Positions 45,406 through 57,739 of a stretch of DNA of 64,000 bases are shown in pieces. The notes below the pieces were generated by a model, which saw only the letters and a program-made list of their open reading frames with translations, searched no databases and was not told where the DNA came from. The translations under genes were made by a program, and so were the position numbers. Each line of letters starts with the position of its first letter. The first letter of the stretch is position 1. Source of the DNA: Forficula auricularia (Eukaryota > Arthropoda > Insecta > Dermaptera > Forficulidae); the NCBI GenBank assembly GCA_024734495.1, contig JALMQS010000073.1, forward strand, positions 750,284 through 814,283. Direction: 5' to 3'.

Positions 45406-46509
45406 ATCCTAGTTCACATTAGTCAAGTAGCTCGGCCTAGTGAACTGGGCCCAGTATTCGGCCTAATACTCGACTCGCCTTCGATTTTTGTGGAGGAATT
45501 TACACCGTGCTAGTGTTAGTATGACTTTAGAAGAAATGGCGTGTGCTGTTCAACGTCGTCGTCTTAAAAATTGTTTATCAAAAGTGTATAATGTTTTATT
45601 GGATCAAGTACATGATGCTATTGAAGAAAAAGGTTGTGGTATGTGGCTAAATAGGAAGGAGAGGCCAGTTAGGTGCCTCTGCATTTCTTCTCAAGGAACT
45701 TGCAATTGAGGATGTTAAGAATGTGTTTAAGAATGACTCCACACCAATTTGACACTCTTGGGTATGGTTGCTACTAAAATTCAAAAATAAGACACTCAAA
45801 TGAGGGATGAAATTCCCTCACTATTAAAGTTAGAAGTGACCTTGAATTTGTTTGGTACTGGAAACAACTATCGTTCTCTGGAACAATTTTTCAGAGTATC
45901 AAAACCCGCGATATCGAACTTTATACCAGAGGTTTGCGATGTCATTTATGAAAGTCCCCGGGAATATATAAAGCTAAGTTTTTTATTCTTTTATTCAAGT
46001 TAACATAATACATGTAATTATAAAAATAGAAAAATATATGTTTTTTAACAATAAACAAAAGAGTAATGAACAAAATAAATTCCTTCCTGCTTATGAAGCT
46101 GTTTCCCATGCTTCCGAGAAGATTGGAAATATTTACTGCACCTCTACCCTGTTCATTAGAGTATGTATTACTCATATTGGAAGTACGTGGTGATGGCGTA
46201 GGCAAAACTGAGGACTACGAGTAGCTTTGTTGTATGTAGCTTTAAGTTGGTGAAATGTAGGTTCTGTGAAATGGTAAAATATTTACCCTGTACCGTGTCA
46301 AGATGTGTATATCATTTTGTGCCAAAATGGCTTCTCTCGGTGGGCGAGTGGGCGAGTTACTATACTCTTCGCTCGACCACTCGACTCGCCCAGTACTCGC
46401 CCATTTACTCGACTTTTTACTTGACCAACTGTTTACAATAGTCGAGCTGTACATGATTTTTTAAACTCGCCTCTTTCCTTTACCAGTGACTCCACTAAGT
46501 GAACTAGGC
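45406..46509 (+). mobile_element. PIF/Harbinger DNA transposon, internally deleted
   Basis: TTA flanks both ends (45403-45405, 46510-46512). The left end ATCCTAGTTCAC and the complement of the right end GCCTAGTTCAC are inverted. The interior carries the N-terminal part of a Harbinger nuclease on the plus strand. At 1104 bp it is far shorter than an autonomous element. Confidence 0.85.
45523..45999 (+). pseudogene. Harbinger (HARBI1-like) transposase N-terminal fragment
   Basis: Starts MTLEEMACAVQRRRLKN in one frame, continues WLNRKE, then GASAFLLKELAIEDVKNVFK in a second, RMTPHQFDTL and then KLEVTLNLFGTGNNYRSLEQ, FFRVSKPAISNFIPEVCDVI in others. This order (LLxEL, RMTPxxFxxL, LxxxATG-like GTGNNYRSL, FRVSxxxISxxI) is that of PIF/Harbinger nucleases. 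At least three frameshifts occur. The DDE catalytic half is missing. In intact elements the protein works with a Myb/SANT or MADF partner; no convincing partner gene is seen here. Confidence 0.85.
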
Positions 46510-46658
46510 TTAAGTGTCAGCGACATATATAAATAATTGTAAGATAAAATTATTTATCTAAATTATTATTATTATTTATAGATATTATTTTTATTAAATT
46601 TTCGGTAGAGAAAGAGTGTATTTTATTAATAATTTTACAAAAAGAATATAAGTACCTA

Positions 46659-47496
46659 TCTTCTATATATATATAAAAGCCATTGTCAGACAGTACCTGT
46701 GGCGCCTTAGCGTACGATGTGGGAGAAAAAGCAACTAATATTTAATGACAGTTGTTATATTGTCAAATTTTACAAACAAAACATATCTATTCTCTATATT
46801 ATATATCTATAATATCTCTATATATTAATATATTCCTCTATTAGATTTACGGCGTGCCTCATTTGAAATTTTATTAGGCAAATTTATTATTTTAAATATA
46901 TTATATATTAATATTTATTTAATTTTTTGGAAATAATTCATACAGCGAAAATTAATTTTTTTTTTTTGGAATTTAAGAAAAATATAAATTCTTAAAATTT
47001 TAGTAGACAAATTAATTTTAAAATATATATACTATATATTAGGTATATATTTTTAATTTATAATATAAGTTTTAAATGAGATATGATTTAATATGGGATT
47101 ATGAGATTAATTCTTAATTTATTACTGCGCGGGTCATTTGAAATTTTAGTAGATAAATTAATTTTAAAATTATTATATATAATTAATTTAGAGACACTTT
47201 TTAGATAAATTTAAATATTGAAATGTATTATTAAAAAAGAAAAAGGTTTCCAACCGATCGGGAACTTCGAGAGAAATGGTTGCATGCTCTAATAAAATAT
47301 TTATAAAGCATTTAATGATATTTTTTTATCTTTCTTTGATCAATATTCATTATTCAAAAAAATATTTTTTTCAAAACATATAATTACGGACAGCTAATAA
47401 TCACATCTCGAGAGGCTGCCCGCCAGGGCCACCAGCCCGGAGGGCCGAGCGGTGCCGGGCGTGCCGTAGGCACGCCAGGTACTGCTCGTAGACTAT
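46659..47496 (+). mobile_element. Probable non-autonomous Helitron
   Basis: Begins A then TCTTCTATATATATATAAAA. Ends after a GC-rich block (47404-47480) with hairpin GGCGTGCCGTAGGCACGCC and a CTAA followed by T at about 47493-47496. The interior is AT-rich and noncoding. The 3' boundary is less certain than the 5'. Confidence 0.45.
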
Positions 47497-47925
47497 AAAA
47501 GCTAATTTTTTTATTAGATGAATCTTATAGTTCTTTATATTTCATATATTTTTATTTTCCACTTTACTTTGATATGATATTATCAAAAGAGACTAATTGA
47601 AATATATTGAAACGCTCTAGATTAAATTTCTTCTCATTAGGGTAGACTTTGTTGTTCCAGGTTCCCTCAAGTCTAGTTATCAAAGGCTATTTAATAAGGA
47701 AGATTCTTTCATATCGTACCAAACATGGAAAATTACTATAGTAAATTTTAATTAATCATGTGGTAGAAATCAAAAAATGTCTTAGAAACTGATGAAAAGC
47801 ATTTGACTCAAGAGTAATTATGAAAATATATTACGATTATAAAAGATATATGAAGAAAAATATTTTAATTTTATTCCGTTTCTTGGCTGACTAAAAGGTC
47901 AAGTAACCTTCAAAGTATAAGGACT

Positions 47926-48531
47926 AAGTACCTGGAGGCANNNNNNNNNNNNNNNNNNNNNNNNNNNNNNNNNNNNNNNNNNNNNNNNNNNNNNNNNNNN
48001 NNNNNNNNNNNNNNNNNNNNNNNNNNNNNNNNNNNNNNNNTCATCCAATTGTTAATAAATAAAACCTATCAAAATGTGTTGTTTTTTCAGAAAATTGAGA
48101 CCTGCTTATGCGAAATATATTTTTAAATAAATTCTTGATTATTTTTTAATCTATTAAATAAATAAAGTTTTTTATAAAAACAATTATAAAACTTTTATTA
48201 ATATTTCTAACGTTTATGGAGACCAAAATATGTTAAAATCCACAATCACAATACTTCTTCAAGGCCTTTGAGAATAAAGGATTAACCCAAAACGTTGTCT
48301 GCCTTGGTACAAAAGGAAAAGGGAAACCTGAGAATAATTAATTTGATTACGAAAAAACCCATCAAAAACAATTTTGTCGAAGATGAGACCGTGACAGATC
48401 GAATTGCTAACCCAAAAACCACCTAACCCGTGAATTTCATCAAAATCGGTAGAGTCGTTTTCAAAATAGAACCAAGATACAAATATATATATAAATAAAT
48501 ATACAATTTTTGCTCGTTTAATAAGAGTAGA
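47926..48531 (-). mobile_element. Helitron-like element, cut by the N gap
   Basis: In minus sense it begins A then TCTACTCTTATTAAACGAGC at 48531 and contains CACGGGTTAGGTGGTTTTTG and GATCTGTCACGGTCTCATC. It ends at TGCCTCCAGGTACTT (47940-47926). A copy at 55539-56235 shows the part hidden by the gap. Noncoding. Confidence 0.6.
47941..48040. other. Assembly gap, 100 N
   Basis: Exactly 100 N. The second tandem copy suggests the real missing sequence is about 270 bases (about 52380-52645). Confidence 0.98.
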
Positions 48532-49940
48532 TACACCTTTATGTACAAATAAATAAATCGTCTATAGCTAGCTTGCTTTATAATAACAAAAGGAATTTTC
48601 TATATCCAATCGGGTAATTGACTCCATGAGAAATAACAGATAGAAAATTTCTAATTAAAAAGCGTGATGGTGAAGGTTAAACCTTTGGATCCATTAGTCT
48701 CAAACGAATAAATTATATATACATTATACGTACATATTTATATTTCGTATATGTATGTAGGTATATGTTTATTTGCATAAAGCATCAGACCACAACCTCA
48801 TCGATTGCTCTTCATATTTATCTCTATTTCCAAATTGGCTGTAAATTTGCGAAGAGACTTTAAAAGTAGATGGGAAGGGGGGAATGAAAAAATTTTTTCA
48901 TTTAGTGTGCGTATGGATGTATGGATGATATGTATGTATGATGGATGTTATCGCTTTTTTTTTCTTGAATATGAGTCGCTTCGAATTTGAGTAAAGTTCC
49001 ATAATATGTCTATATTGAATCAAAATCAATATAAAATAGCGGCTAATAGCAAGATTATTATCCGTGATTCAGATAGGATGAACATTTTATAGCTTCTTTA
49101 GCAAATAAACCAAGTTTTGTAAAATACAGATGTTTATTATAGACAACTTGCAGGAGTATATGAATTGTGTATATAAATAAAGAATTTATCATATTATTGA
49201 GCTGTATTTATTTTTCCTTAAACATCAAGGGCTATTTTTTCACAAATGAAATGCTTGAAGTATTAATGTTATGATGTACAGCAAGTTAACGTTAATTTCC
49301 CTTTATGTACATATATAATACAATACTATATATATAATGGTCGCTTGGCAAAAAATACGTCATATTGTGTAATTCCAAGGTATTTCAGCGAAATATCCCT
49401 TCAATATTACAATACATAATTTTAACTATGAATATTATCGGAAATAAGCACAGGTTTTATTTAAAATGCCTTCTAATTAATGCCTTAGCGAGGTTTCGTT
49501 CTTTTGAATTCTCTATTGCTCGGTATAAGTATTGTAGATCCAATTGAAAACAAAATATTTAATAGCTACTAATTAATAGGACTGTCTTTAAAAATCGTAT
49601 GATTTTAATAATACAAGTGACTGCGTCCATACATTAATAAAACAACTGAATACCCGTCATATTTATAGCGAGCCTGAATAACTCCTAAAAATATGAACAA
49701 AACGTCATTTAAATAATTAAATTAATTAATAAAATATTGTCTTCTGTGTTTACGATAACCTAATTAACTAAATCTCTATTTAAAACTATAATTTTCAAAA
49801 TATTATTAATGTAATATTGCTAAATATTTATCTAATTACATTGGCATAACTCGTTATGACGTGTTTCTCTTTTAATATAATAATAAAACGTTTTACCTAG
49901 AAATCCATCACTCAACTTTTAAAAGCTATTGTTTCTCTTA

Positions 49941-51014
49941 ATCCTAGTTCACATTAGTCAAGTAGCTCGGCCTAGTGAACTGGGCCCAGTATTCGGCCTA
50001 ATACTCGACCTGCCCTCGATTTTTGTGGAGGAATTTACACCGTGCTAGTGTTAGTATGACTTTAGAAGAAAGCTGCGTGTGCTGTTCAACGTCAATGTCT
50101 TAAAAATTGTTTATCAAAAGTGTATAATGTTTTATTGGATCAAGTGCTGATGCTATTGAAGAAAAGGCTGTGGTATGTGGCTAAATAGGAAGGAGAGCAA
50201 TAGGTGCCTCAGCTTCTTCTCAAGGAACTTGCAATTGAGGATGTTAAGAATGTGTTTGAATGACTCCACACCAAATTTGACACTCTTTGGTATGGTTGAT
50301 TCAAATTCAAAAATAAGATACCTGCACGAGGGATGAAATTCTCTACTATTAAAGAAGTGACCTTGAATTTAATGAGACGAAACAACTATCGTTCTCTGGA
50401 ACAAATTTTTCAGAGTTTCAAACCCGATATCGAACTTTGTGCATGAGGTTTGCGATGTCATTTATGAAAGTCCTCAAATATATAAAGCAAGTTTTTTATT
50501 CTTTTTATTCAAGTTAACATAATGTAGTATGTACTTATAAAAATAGAAAATATATGTTTTTTAACAATAAACAAAAGAGTAATGAATAAAATAAATTCCT
50601 TCCTTGTTTATGAAGCTGTTTCCCATGCTTCCGAGAAGATTGAAATTTTTACCGCACCTCTACCCTGTTCATTAGAGGCATGTATTACTCATATTGAAGT
50701 ATGTAGTAGATGGCGTAGGCAAAACTGAGGACTACGAGTAGCTTTGTTGTATGTAGCTTTAAGTTGGTGAAATGTAGGTTCTGTGAAATGGTAAAATGAT
50801 TAAGTAGTTTCTGTACCGTGTCAAGATGGTATCATTTTGTGCCAATACTTTCAAGTGAGTACAGTTATTATACTCTTCGCTCGACCACTCGACTGCCCAG
50901 TACCGCCCATTTATCAGACTCTTTACTCGGACTCAACTCGTTACAACAGTCGAGGGCTAAAGAGATTTTTAAACCTGCCTCTTTCCCTTACCAGTGACTC
51001 CACTATGAACTAGC
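49941..51014 (+). mobile_element. Second copy of the PIF/Harbinger relic
   Basis: Same ends (ATCCTAGTTCAC at 49941 after TTA; right end GAACTAGC) and the same transposase segments with extra frameshifts (for example GAAAGCTGCGTG in place of GAAATGGCGTG). Confidence 0.75.
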
Positions 51015-51174
51015 TTCATGTCATGATGAAGGAGGAGGAATAACTGTAAGAGTAAAATTATTTATCTAAATCATATTAGTTATTTATAGATATTATTTTT
51101 GATAAATTTTCTGGTAGAGGAAAGAGTGTATTTTATTAATAATTTTTACAAAAAGAATAAGTACTCTATCTTCT

Positions 51175-52000
51175 ATATATAATATATGCAAGCATTGTCA
51201 GATAAAAATTCTAAGTGCCTTAGCGTACAGATGTGTATAGTAAGCAAATCAACATTTAATGACAGTTGTTATATTGTCAAATTTACAAACAAACATATCT
51301 ATTCTCTATATTATATATCTATAATATCTCTATATATTAATATATTCTCTATTAGATTTACGAGGCCTTAATGAAATTTATTAGGCAAATTCTATTATTT
51401 AAATATATTATATATTGAATATTTATTTAATTTTTTTGAAATAATTCATACAGCGAAAATTAATTTTTTTTTGGACCAAGAAAAACATAAATCTAAAATT
51501 TTAGGCAGATAAATTGATTTTGTGTATATATACTATATATTATATACATTTTTTAATTTATATTGTAAGTTTTAAAGAGATACATTTTAAATATGGATTA
51601 TGAGATTAATTTGTTCTATTACTGTACAATGGTTTGTAAAATTTTAGTAGGATAAATTAATTTTAAATATTATATAATTTAATTTGCAGACACTTTTAGA
51701 TAAATTTAAATAATAAAATGTATTATTAAAGAAAAAGGTTTCCAACTGACTGGGAATCTCTGAGAGAAATGGCTACAAGCCAATAAAATATTTATAAAGC
51801 ATTGAATACATATTTTTGTCTTGGATCATTATCTATTATTCAAAAATATTTTTTTTAAAACATAATTGCGGACAGCTAATAATCAGATCTTATAGATTAT
51901 CTTATTAGGCCACCAGCTTGAGGCTGAGGCAGCTGGCAAGCTGTGAAAATGCCAGTACCTGCCTGTGACTATAAAAGCTAATTCTTAGTTAATAACTTTA
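51175..52000 (+). mobile_element. Second copy of the probable Helitron
   Basis: Corresponds to 46659-47496. The 5' TATATA end is altered and the GC-rich end (51900-51970) is degraded to GGCCACCAGCTTGAGGCTG. Confidence 0.4.
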
Positions 52001-52349
52001 TAAGTTCTTTATATTTACATTTATTTTCAATTTTACTTTAGCTAAGAAGTATATTACCAAAAAAGAGAATTGAATTGAAATATATTGAAACGCTCTAGAT
52101 TAATTCTTCTATTAGGTAGACTTTTGTTGTTCCAGGTTCAAGTTCAGTTATCAAAGGCTATTTAATAAGGAAGATTCTTTCATATCGCACTAAACATGGA
52201 AAATTACTATAGTAAATTTTAATTAATCATGTGGTAGAAATCAAAAAATGTTCTAGAAACTGATGAAAGTATTTGACTCAAGAGAATGGCAATATATTAA
52301 GATTATAAAGATATATATAATAAAAATATTTGAATGGTTCTGCTTTTAC

Positions 52350-53160
52350 GATTAAAGGTTGCACCTTCAAAGTATATGATTACATTTGAGGTGTTCGTTT
52401 TTATACTACTTTTCCTTTCAGAAATTTTTATTTTAATATTATTTTTAATTTAAAATTTGATAAAAGTGTCGATTTTTATTTGAGAGCCGTTTTTCACTAA
52501 AAAAAATACAAAAATATGTAGATAATATTCGGTCATTGCAGACTGTTCTATATCTCACTTTCAGTTTTTTCCCGTTTTTAATTTTGATCTCTATTTGAAT
52601 GTAATCCCACTGGGGACTGTTTTATCAAATCATATAATTTACGAATTATCCAATTGTTAATAATAAAATCATCAAAATGTGTTGTTTTTTCAGAAATGAG
52701 ACCTGCTTATGCAAATATATTTTAAATAAATTTTCGATTATTTATTCTATTAAATAAATATAAAGTTTTTTATAAAAACAATTATAAAACTTTTATTAAT
52801 ATTTCTAACGTTTATGGAGACCAAAATATTTTAAAATCCACAATCACAATACTTCTCACAATTTTGATAATGTATGATTAACCCAAAACATTGTCTGCTC
52901 GGTATGTACAGGGAAACCTTTTTTTAAAACCCTAAGAATGGGATTTGTCTACCTGAGAATAATTAATTTGATTACGAAAAGTCCTTATCAAAAACACTTG
53001 TCAACATGAGACTGACAAATCGAATTAAAAGTGTCCCAAAACCTCAACCTAATTACCAAACTGGTAGAGTCAGCGCTAAATAGAACTAAGATATAAATAT
53101 ATATATAATAATATATATAAATAAATATACAGTTTTTGCTCGTTTAATAAGAGGGAGATA
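52350..53160 (-). mobile_element. Second copy of the Helitron-like element, without gap
   Basis: Corresponds to 47926-48531 and supplies the sequence missing there. It contains GTCGATTTTTATTTGAGAGC, as at 56140 inverted. Boundaries are approximate. Confidence 0.5.
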
Positions 53161-53430
53161 CACCTTTGTACAAACAAATAAATCGTCTATAGCTAGCTTG
53201 CTTTATAACAACAAAAGGAATTTTCTATATCCAACGGGTAATTGAATTCATGAGAAATAACAGATGCAGGAAAATTTCTTGTTAAAAAGAGTGGATGGTA
53301 GTGTTAAACCTTTGGATCCATTAGTCTCAAACGAATAAATTTTATATACATTGATATGCATATATTGTATTTTACATGTATGTAGTATATGTTTATTAAA
53401 GAAGCATCAGACTATGTCCTCATCGATTGC

Positions 53431-54640
53431 TTGTTGTCATTCATTTCAAATTATTAAATCATAAGAGATTCTTGCGCGAGATAAAGGGGAATAAAAATGA
53501 GAAGTGTAAAGGAATGAAAGATTAAAACAAGAAATCATTTTCGTTTATTATTGAACTATGAAATTATTAAATCGTTTGCCTAAAGACCTTTGTAATTTAA
53601 TTGAAATTCAAATTAATAAATAAATGTTTATTGAGTCTATTTATGCAGGAAATTGTCAAAGAAAGAAACGAAACGTGTAAACGCAGAAATGAAGAGAAAT
53701 AAATCAACGACTGTTACAACTATCCAGTTATTGGACTATCAATATTTTATTCTATATTATTAATTATATCACTGCATATTTGCGGTCCTTGATTAAAATA
53801 GAACAGCAGAACTTAAAAGTACGATCTTACTCTTGCAGGTGCTACTTTAAAATATAATTTTACTAAAAACTTTATTTAACTTTTTGTAGTCCTTATATTA
53901 ATTAGATAAATTTCATCAAAATTGGTTAAGTCATTTTCAAGATATTTAGAAAAATAAAAAAGTACTGAATAAAGTACTAATGTTTGTATTGATATGTACC
54001 AAACCAATCGAAGCCGAATATGTCCACGGTGGTTTTCACCATTTCAATCGGTGCAACGGTGTGGAAAAATCGTGGGCCAAAAAAGACATACAATCAGCAT
54101 GCACGCACTAAATGAAAAATCAAATTTTTTAGCCTTCGACAGATCTCATGTAATTTTGGTAAACCATTGAAGGCGCAAATCGTCCAATTAATGACGGCAC
54201 TTGTGACTTTTAACGAGTCCGCGTTCCGTAGCCTTTGTTGAGGACCTTTGAAGCCACGTCAATGAGAGCGATTGCAATACTTTACCCATGCTTTGCATTG
54301 GATAAAGTAAAAATAAGCCAATATTATTTTACGGGCAAATAAATTCAACAATATCTGTGACACTATCCACCGAGACACACCTAAGAAATGAAAACCAGAG
54401 GAGACCCGTTTTAAGTTCGATAAGATAATAATCGTTTCAATCTTAGTGTAGGGACTGAAGCGAGACCTGAGAGTTAACAAAAAAAGAAATATTACAGATT
54501 AAATGAAATTTTTCCGAGCCACGAAAGGATATAAATACCAGACGAGATATAATGATGTTTATTTATATAGATGGCGTAAACCGCTTCCAACTTAGATAAA
54601 CAATTGATTTCGATTTTTCAAATGATTTTAAATTAAGACC
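53431..54640. other. AT-rich stretch with a less AT-rich patch
   Basis: 54000-54480 is less AT-rich and may be unique sequence; a 73-codon minus-strand frame there has no recognisable motif. No element ends are seen. Confidence 0.45.
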
Positions 54641-54822
54641 ATGGAGGTCGGGTTATGCTAGGGGTAGCGTGCCAGCCTAATAACCAAGTGGGCCCGGTTT
54701 CGAATCCGACTCGAGGCATCCGGCTAAAATCTGACCCCAGAGACAAATTTAAAAAAAAAATAAGAAGTAGTATCATAATAAATTGGCGTATGGCTGGAAA
54801 GACCGAAAAGCCAAAAAAAAAA
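54641..54822 (+). mobile_element. tRNA-derived SINE, copy 2
   Basis: AAATTAAGACC flanks both sides (54630-54640, 54823-54833), an 11-bp target duplication. GGGTAGCGTGCCAGCC and GGTTTCGAATCC correspond to boxes A and B, and GGCGTATGGCTGG...GACCGAAAAGCC precedes the poly(A). Same family as 28539-28737. Confidence 0.9.
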
Positions 54823-54833
54823 AAATTAAGACC

Positions 54834-55273
54834 CCAATTATGAAAATTTTAAAATCTAAAATATCGGAGAACAAATTTGTTAAAAACTCAGCTATTAGAT
54901 AATTCGTAACTAACGGAAGACTTAAAATGCTTTAGGTAAATTGGAACATTTGAAATTGGAGTGATAAAATTTGAAGACATCTAGTGACCAAGTATCAGGC
55001 TTCTTTCATCAGAATCTTGAACAACCTTGTACAATCCAATGTCTTAATGAATAGCTAAATTATTGCTTGGAACTTTATTATACTTTATCTATCCTTGGAA
55101 AGTTGATAAATGAAAATTATTTTTTATGTCCTATTTGCTGCTTGTGCATTAAATTCTAATTAAATTTAAATATAAAATTACAAATTTATTTTTCTATCAG
55201 ATAAGCTTGGGATAAATTTAATTTCCTTGTTTTAATATACAAATTTACATAGTAATATTATATAATATAGGTA
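54834..55273. other. AT-rich stretch without recognisable genes
   Basis: No supported feature. Confidence 0.45.
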
Positions 55274-56318
55274 CAGTAAAGCCTCGTTTATCCGGCCCTC
55301 ATTTATTCGGACCTCCCGATTATCCGGATCGGATTTATAGACATTTTTATTTTAATAAATGTTTACTTAGATATAATTTTTAACTATGATAGCAAGAATG
55401 TAATTATATGGTAATTTCACCAAATTTTTTTGTAAGCGTATGTATGTATTTTTTCTATGAAATTTTGAAATAAACATGTTTTTTTATCGTAATAAATTCA
55501 AATTCTCTTATTTGAGGTTTTGTATTTGTTTTTATCTATCTACTCTTATTAAACAAGGAAAAATTGTTTTTTATATATATATTTGTATCTAATGATTTTG
55601 ATGAAATTCACGGGTTAGGGGGTTTTTGGGGTGACAATTCGATCTGTCACGGTCTCATCTTCGACAAAATTGTTTTTGATGGGTTTTTTCGTAAACAAAT
55701 TAATTATTCTCAGGTAGACAAATCCCATTCTTAGGGTATTAGAAAATGTTACTCTTTTACTTTTGTACCCAGGCGTCCCAGGCAGACATTGGGTTGGCTT
55801 AATTCATTGTTCTCCAAGGCCTTGAAGAACTATTGTGATTAAACGTTAGAGTTATTAACAAACGTTTTATAATTGTTTTTATAAAGACCCTTATTTATTT
55901 AATAGAATAAAAAATAATCAAGAATTTTTAAAAATATCTTTTGCATAACCAGGTCTCAATTTTCAAAAAAAATAACACATTTTGATAGGTTTTATTTATT
56001 AAAAATTGGATGAATAAAAATGAATTATGTGGTTGTATCAAAACAGGTGCAGGAGGTGGGGGGAGGGGTACAGTGGGCGAATACTGTATATATTTGTATT
56101 TTTTTTTAATTTCAAAACGGCTCTCAAATAAAAATCGACATTTTTATCAGAATTTTAAATTAAAAATAATATTAAAATAAAGCTTTTAACTGAAGGAAAA
56201 AGTTACCGAGCATCGCTCGGTGCCTCCAGGTACTTACCCATATATCCGAATTATTCTGATTTTCGATTATCCGGTTTGCCTTTAGTCCCAGTTAGTCCAG
56301 ATAAACGAGGTTCTACTG
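55274..56318. mobile_element. pogo-type MITE (Tc1/mariner superfamily), split by a Helitron-like element
   Basis: The left end CAGTAAAGCCTCGTTTATCC and the complement of the right end, CAGTAGAACCTCGTTTATCT, are inverted and match the CAGTnGAnCCTCGnTTATCC ends of pogo/Tigger elements. Both ends contain a further ATTATCCGG block. TA precedes the left end; AA follows the right, so the TA duplication has decayed. Removing 55539-56235 leaves about 350 bp. Confidence 0.8.
55539..56235 (+). mobile_element. Helitron-like element inside the pogo MITE
   Basis: Starts A then TCTACTCTTATTAAACAAGG and ends with the hairpin ACCGAGC/GCTCGGT followed by GCCTCCAGGTACTT. It matches the elements at 47926-48531 and 52350-53160 in opposite orientation. 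The end is not the canonical CTRR, so it could belong to a Helentron-type or other class. Confidence 0.6.
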
Positions 56319-56571
56319 AACTTACTATTAGTAGGTTTTAAAATTTATAAATTGAATAATTTACTAAAATGAAATTTAAAAATATCTGATTATGACCTTT
56401 TCATGAGAATATCAATGAAATCAATCAAAAAAGTATATTTTCTGCATTTGTGAACAAAGTAAAGACCCGAAACGGCATTACGATGGGTTCAGGAATCAAA
56501 TCGTTAAAGTTGGATTTTCTATTAATCGGTTAAACCGAAACAGTTTCAATACAAATATTTTTAGTTCTATA

Positions 56572-56717
56572 ATAGCTGCAAGGCCCGCCTTCGGCGGCCC
56601 TCTTGCTAGCCAGGGCGCTCGCCCCTGGACCCCTCCTTCGAAACCTACCCAGCACCCCTACCCACACCACCACCCCAATGTACAGACAAAACCTTAATTT
56701 TATATATATATATTAGA
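56572..56717 (-). mobile_element. Mini-Helitron, about 146 bp
   Basis: In minus sense: A, then TCTAATATATATATATAAAA at 56717, a GC-rich middle with CCAGGGGCGAGCGCCCTGG, the hairpin GGCCGCCGAAGGCGGGCC and a final CAGCTAT next to T. The 3' block CCTGGCTAGCAAGAGGGC is shared with 39061 and 16141. The end CTAT departs from CTRR by one base. Confidence 0.5.
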
Positions 56718-57739
56718 TAATTTCATTTAAATTGGTAACCATGACGACTATTTTTGTTGGGGGACGGACATAGATTCATAGATATATAGGTACATAGGTA
56801 CAGAGGCAGGCACAAATGCGCTTTAGTAGTATAGGATATAAATTATAAATTTTTAAATTTAAAATATTAATAATGAAAGTTTTTTAGTGTGACACCTGGT
56901 ATAATAGAATTCATAGTTCTTCTCAAGCAGCTTGTCCTTTGCTATAAAATATATAACTATTTTTCTCCAGAGAGACGAAAGTTTTATCTCATAGAGGTAA
57001 ATTGTTCATTTCCAGTTGGATATTAATATCTTGAGACACCCTATACATAAACACCGCCGTCCTCCTGTTCTGAGTGCTTTATAGTAGTTCAGCAATGGCA
57101 TGGAGAGGGCGCAGATGTGGGGGTTGGACGGGGATGAGCTTTTGACATGGATGTTGTATTACCGCCCTGTTGTTCCCTTTTGGCGTGAGTTTATATTATA
57201 GGACTAACCTGAATGCGTCATCTCCATCATCCCCTAGCCCAACTACTGGCAACCACCCCGAATCCAACACACACCTCTAGCCCAGTACAGCCTTCCCTGC
57301 TACGCGGCTGTTTCCTTACGATGATAGATTGACTAGAATAAAGATTATCTATCAATCAAAGGATAATAATACTTGACTTTTATCTATATACATAAAGAAA
57401 ATGTTGTTATTGACGTAATAACAAAGAAAAATAATAAACTAGAACATAAAATGTTAGCGTTGATGAGGAAATTGGGAATTTCCTTTAGAAACAGTGAGGC
57501 TCTTGTTAATGATTCAATATTAAATTAAATCTTGACTGCTTCATTAAACATCTGTATATAGATTGAAAGATTAAAAAACGTTATCAAATTTATTTATAGG
57601 GTGTAAAATAAGCCTGGAAATATAAAAATATTTTTTGATTCGAAGGTCTTTATTTATTATATTACGAGGGTAGTTAGGGCCGATTCCATATACATAGATT
57701 GCATACAGAAACTAGCTGTCAGTCTATTTTTTATTTATA
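56718..57739. other. Mixed stretch with a less AT-rich patch
   Basis: 57040-57310 has markedly higher GC (CACCGCCGTCCTCCTG, TAGCCCAACTACTGGC) but no ORF or repeat that I recognise. The rest is AT-rich. Confidence 0.45.

Larger units (their letters stand above)
44427..48815. repeat. Tandem segment, first copy (contains the N gap)
   Basis: From TTCTTGAATATGAGTCGCTT to about CTCATCGATTGCT this segment recurs at 48957-53430 in the same order and orientation. It holds a PIF/Harbinger relic and two Helitron-like elements. This copy reads as the cleaner one: the Harbinger frames and GC-rich hairpin are better preserved. Confidence 0.9.
48957..53430. repeat. Tandem segment, second copy (error-rich)
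   Basis: Parallels 44427-48815 throughout but with many one- to three-base insertions, deletions and odd substitutions, for example where the first copy has GGGCGTGCCGTAGGCACGCC this one has an unfoldable version. Frames open in the first copy are closed here. Confidence 0.9.

Noticed and set aside
45942..46454. Minus-strand frames in the Harbinger element as a Myb/MADF partner gene
   Set aside because: Peptides are short, in different frames and lack the spaced Trp residues of Myb/SANT or any clear MADF pattern.
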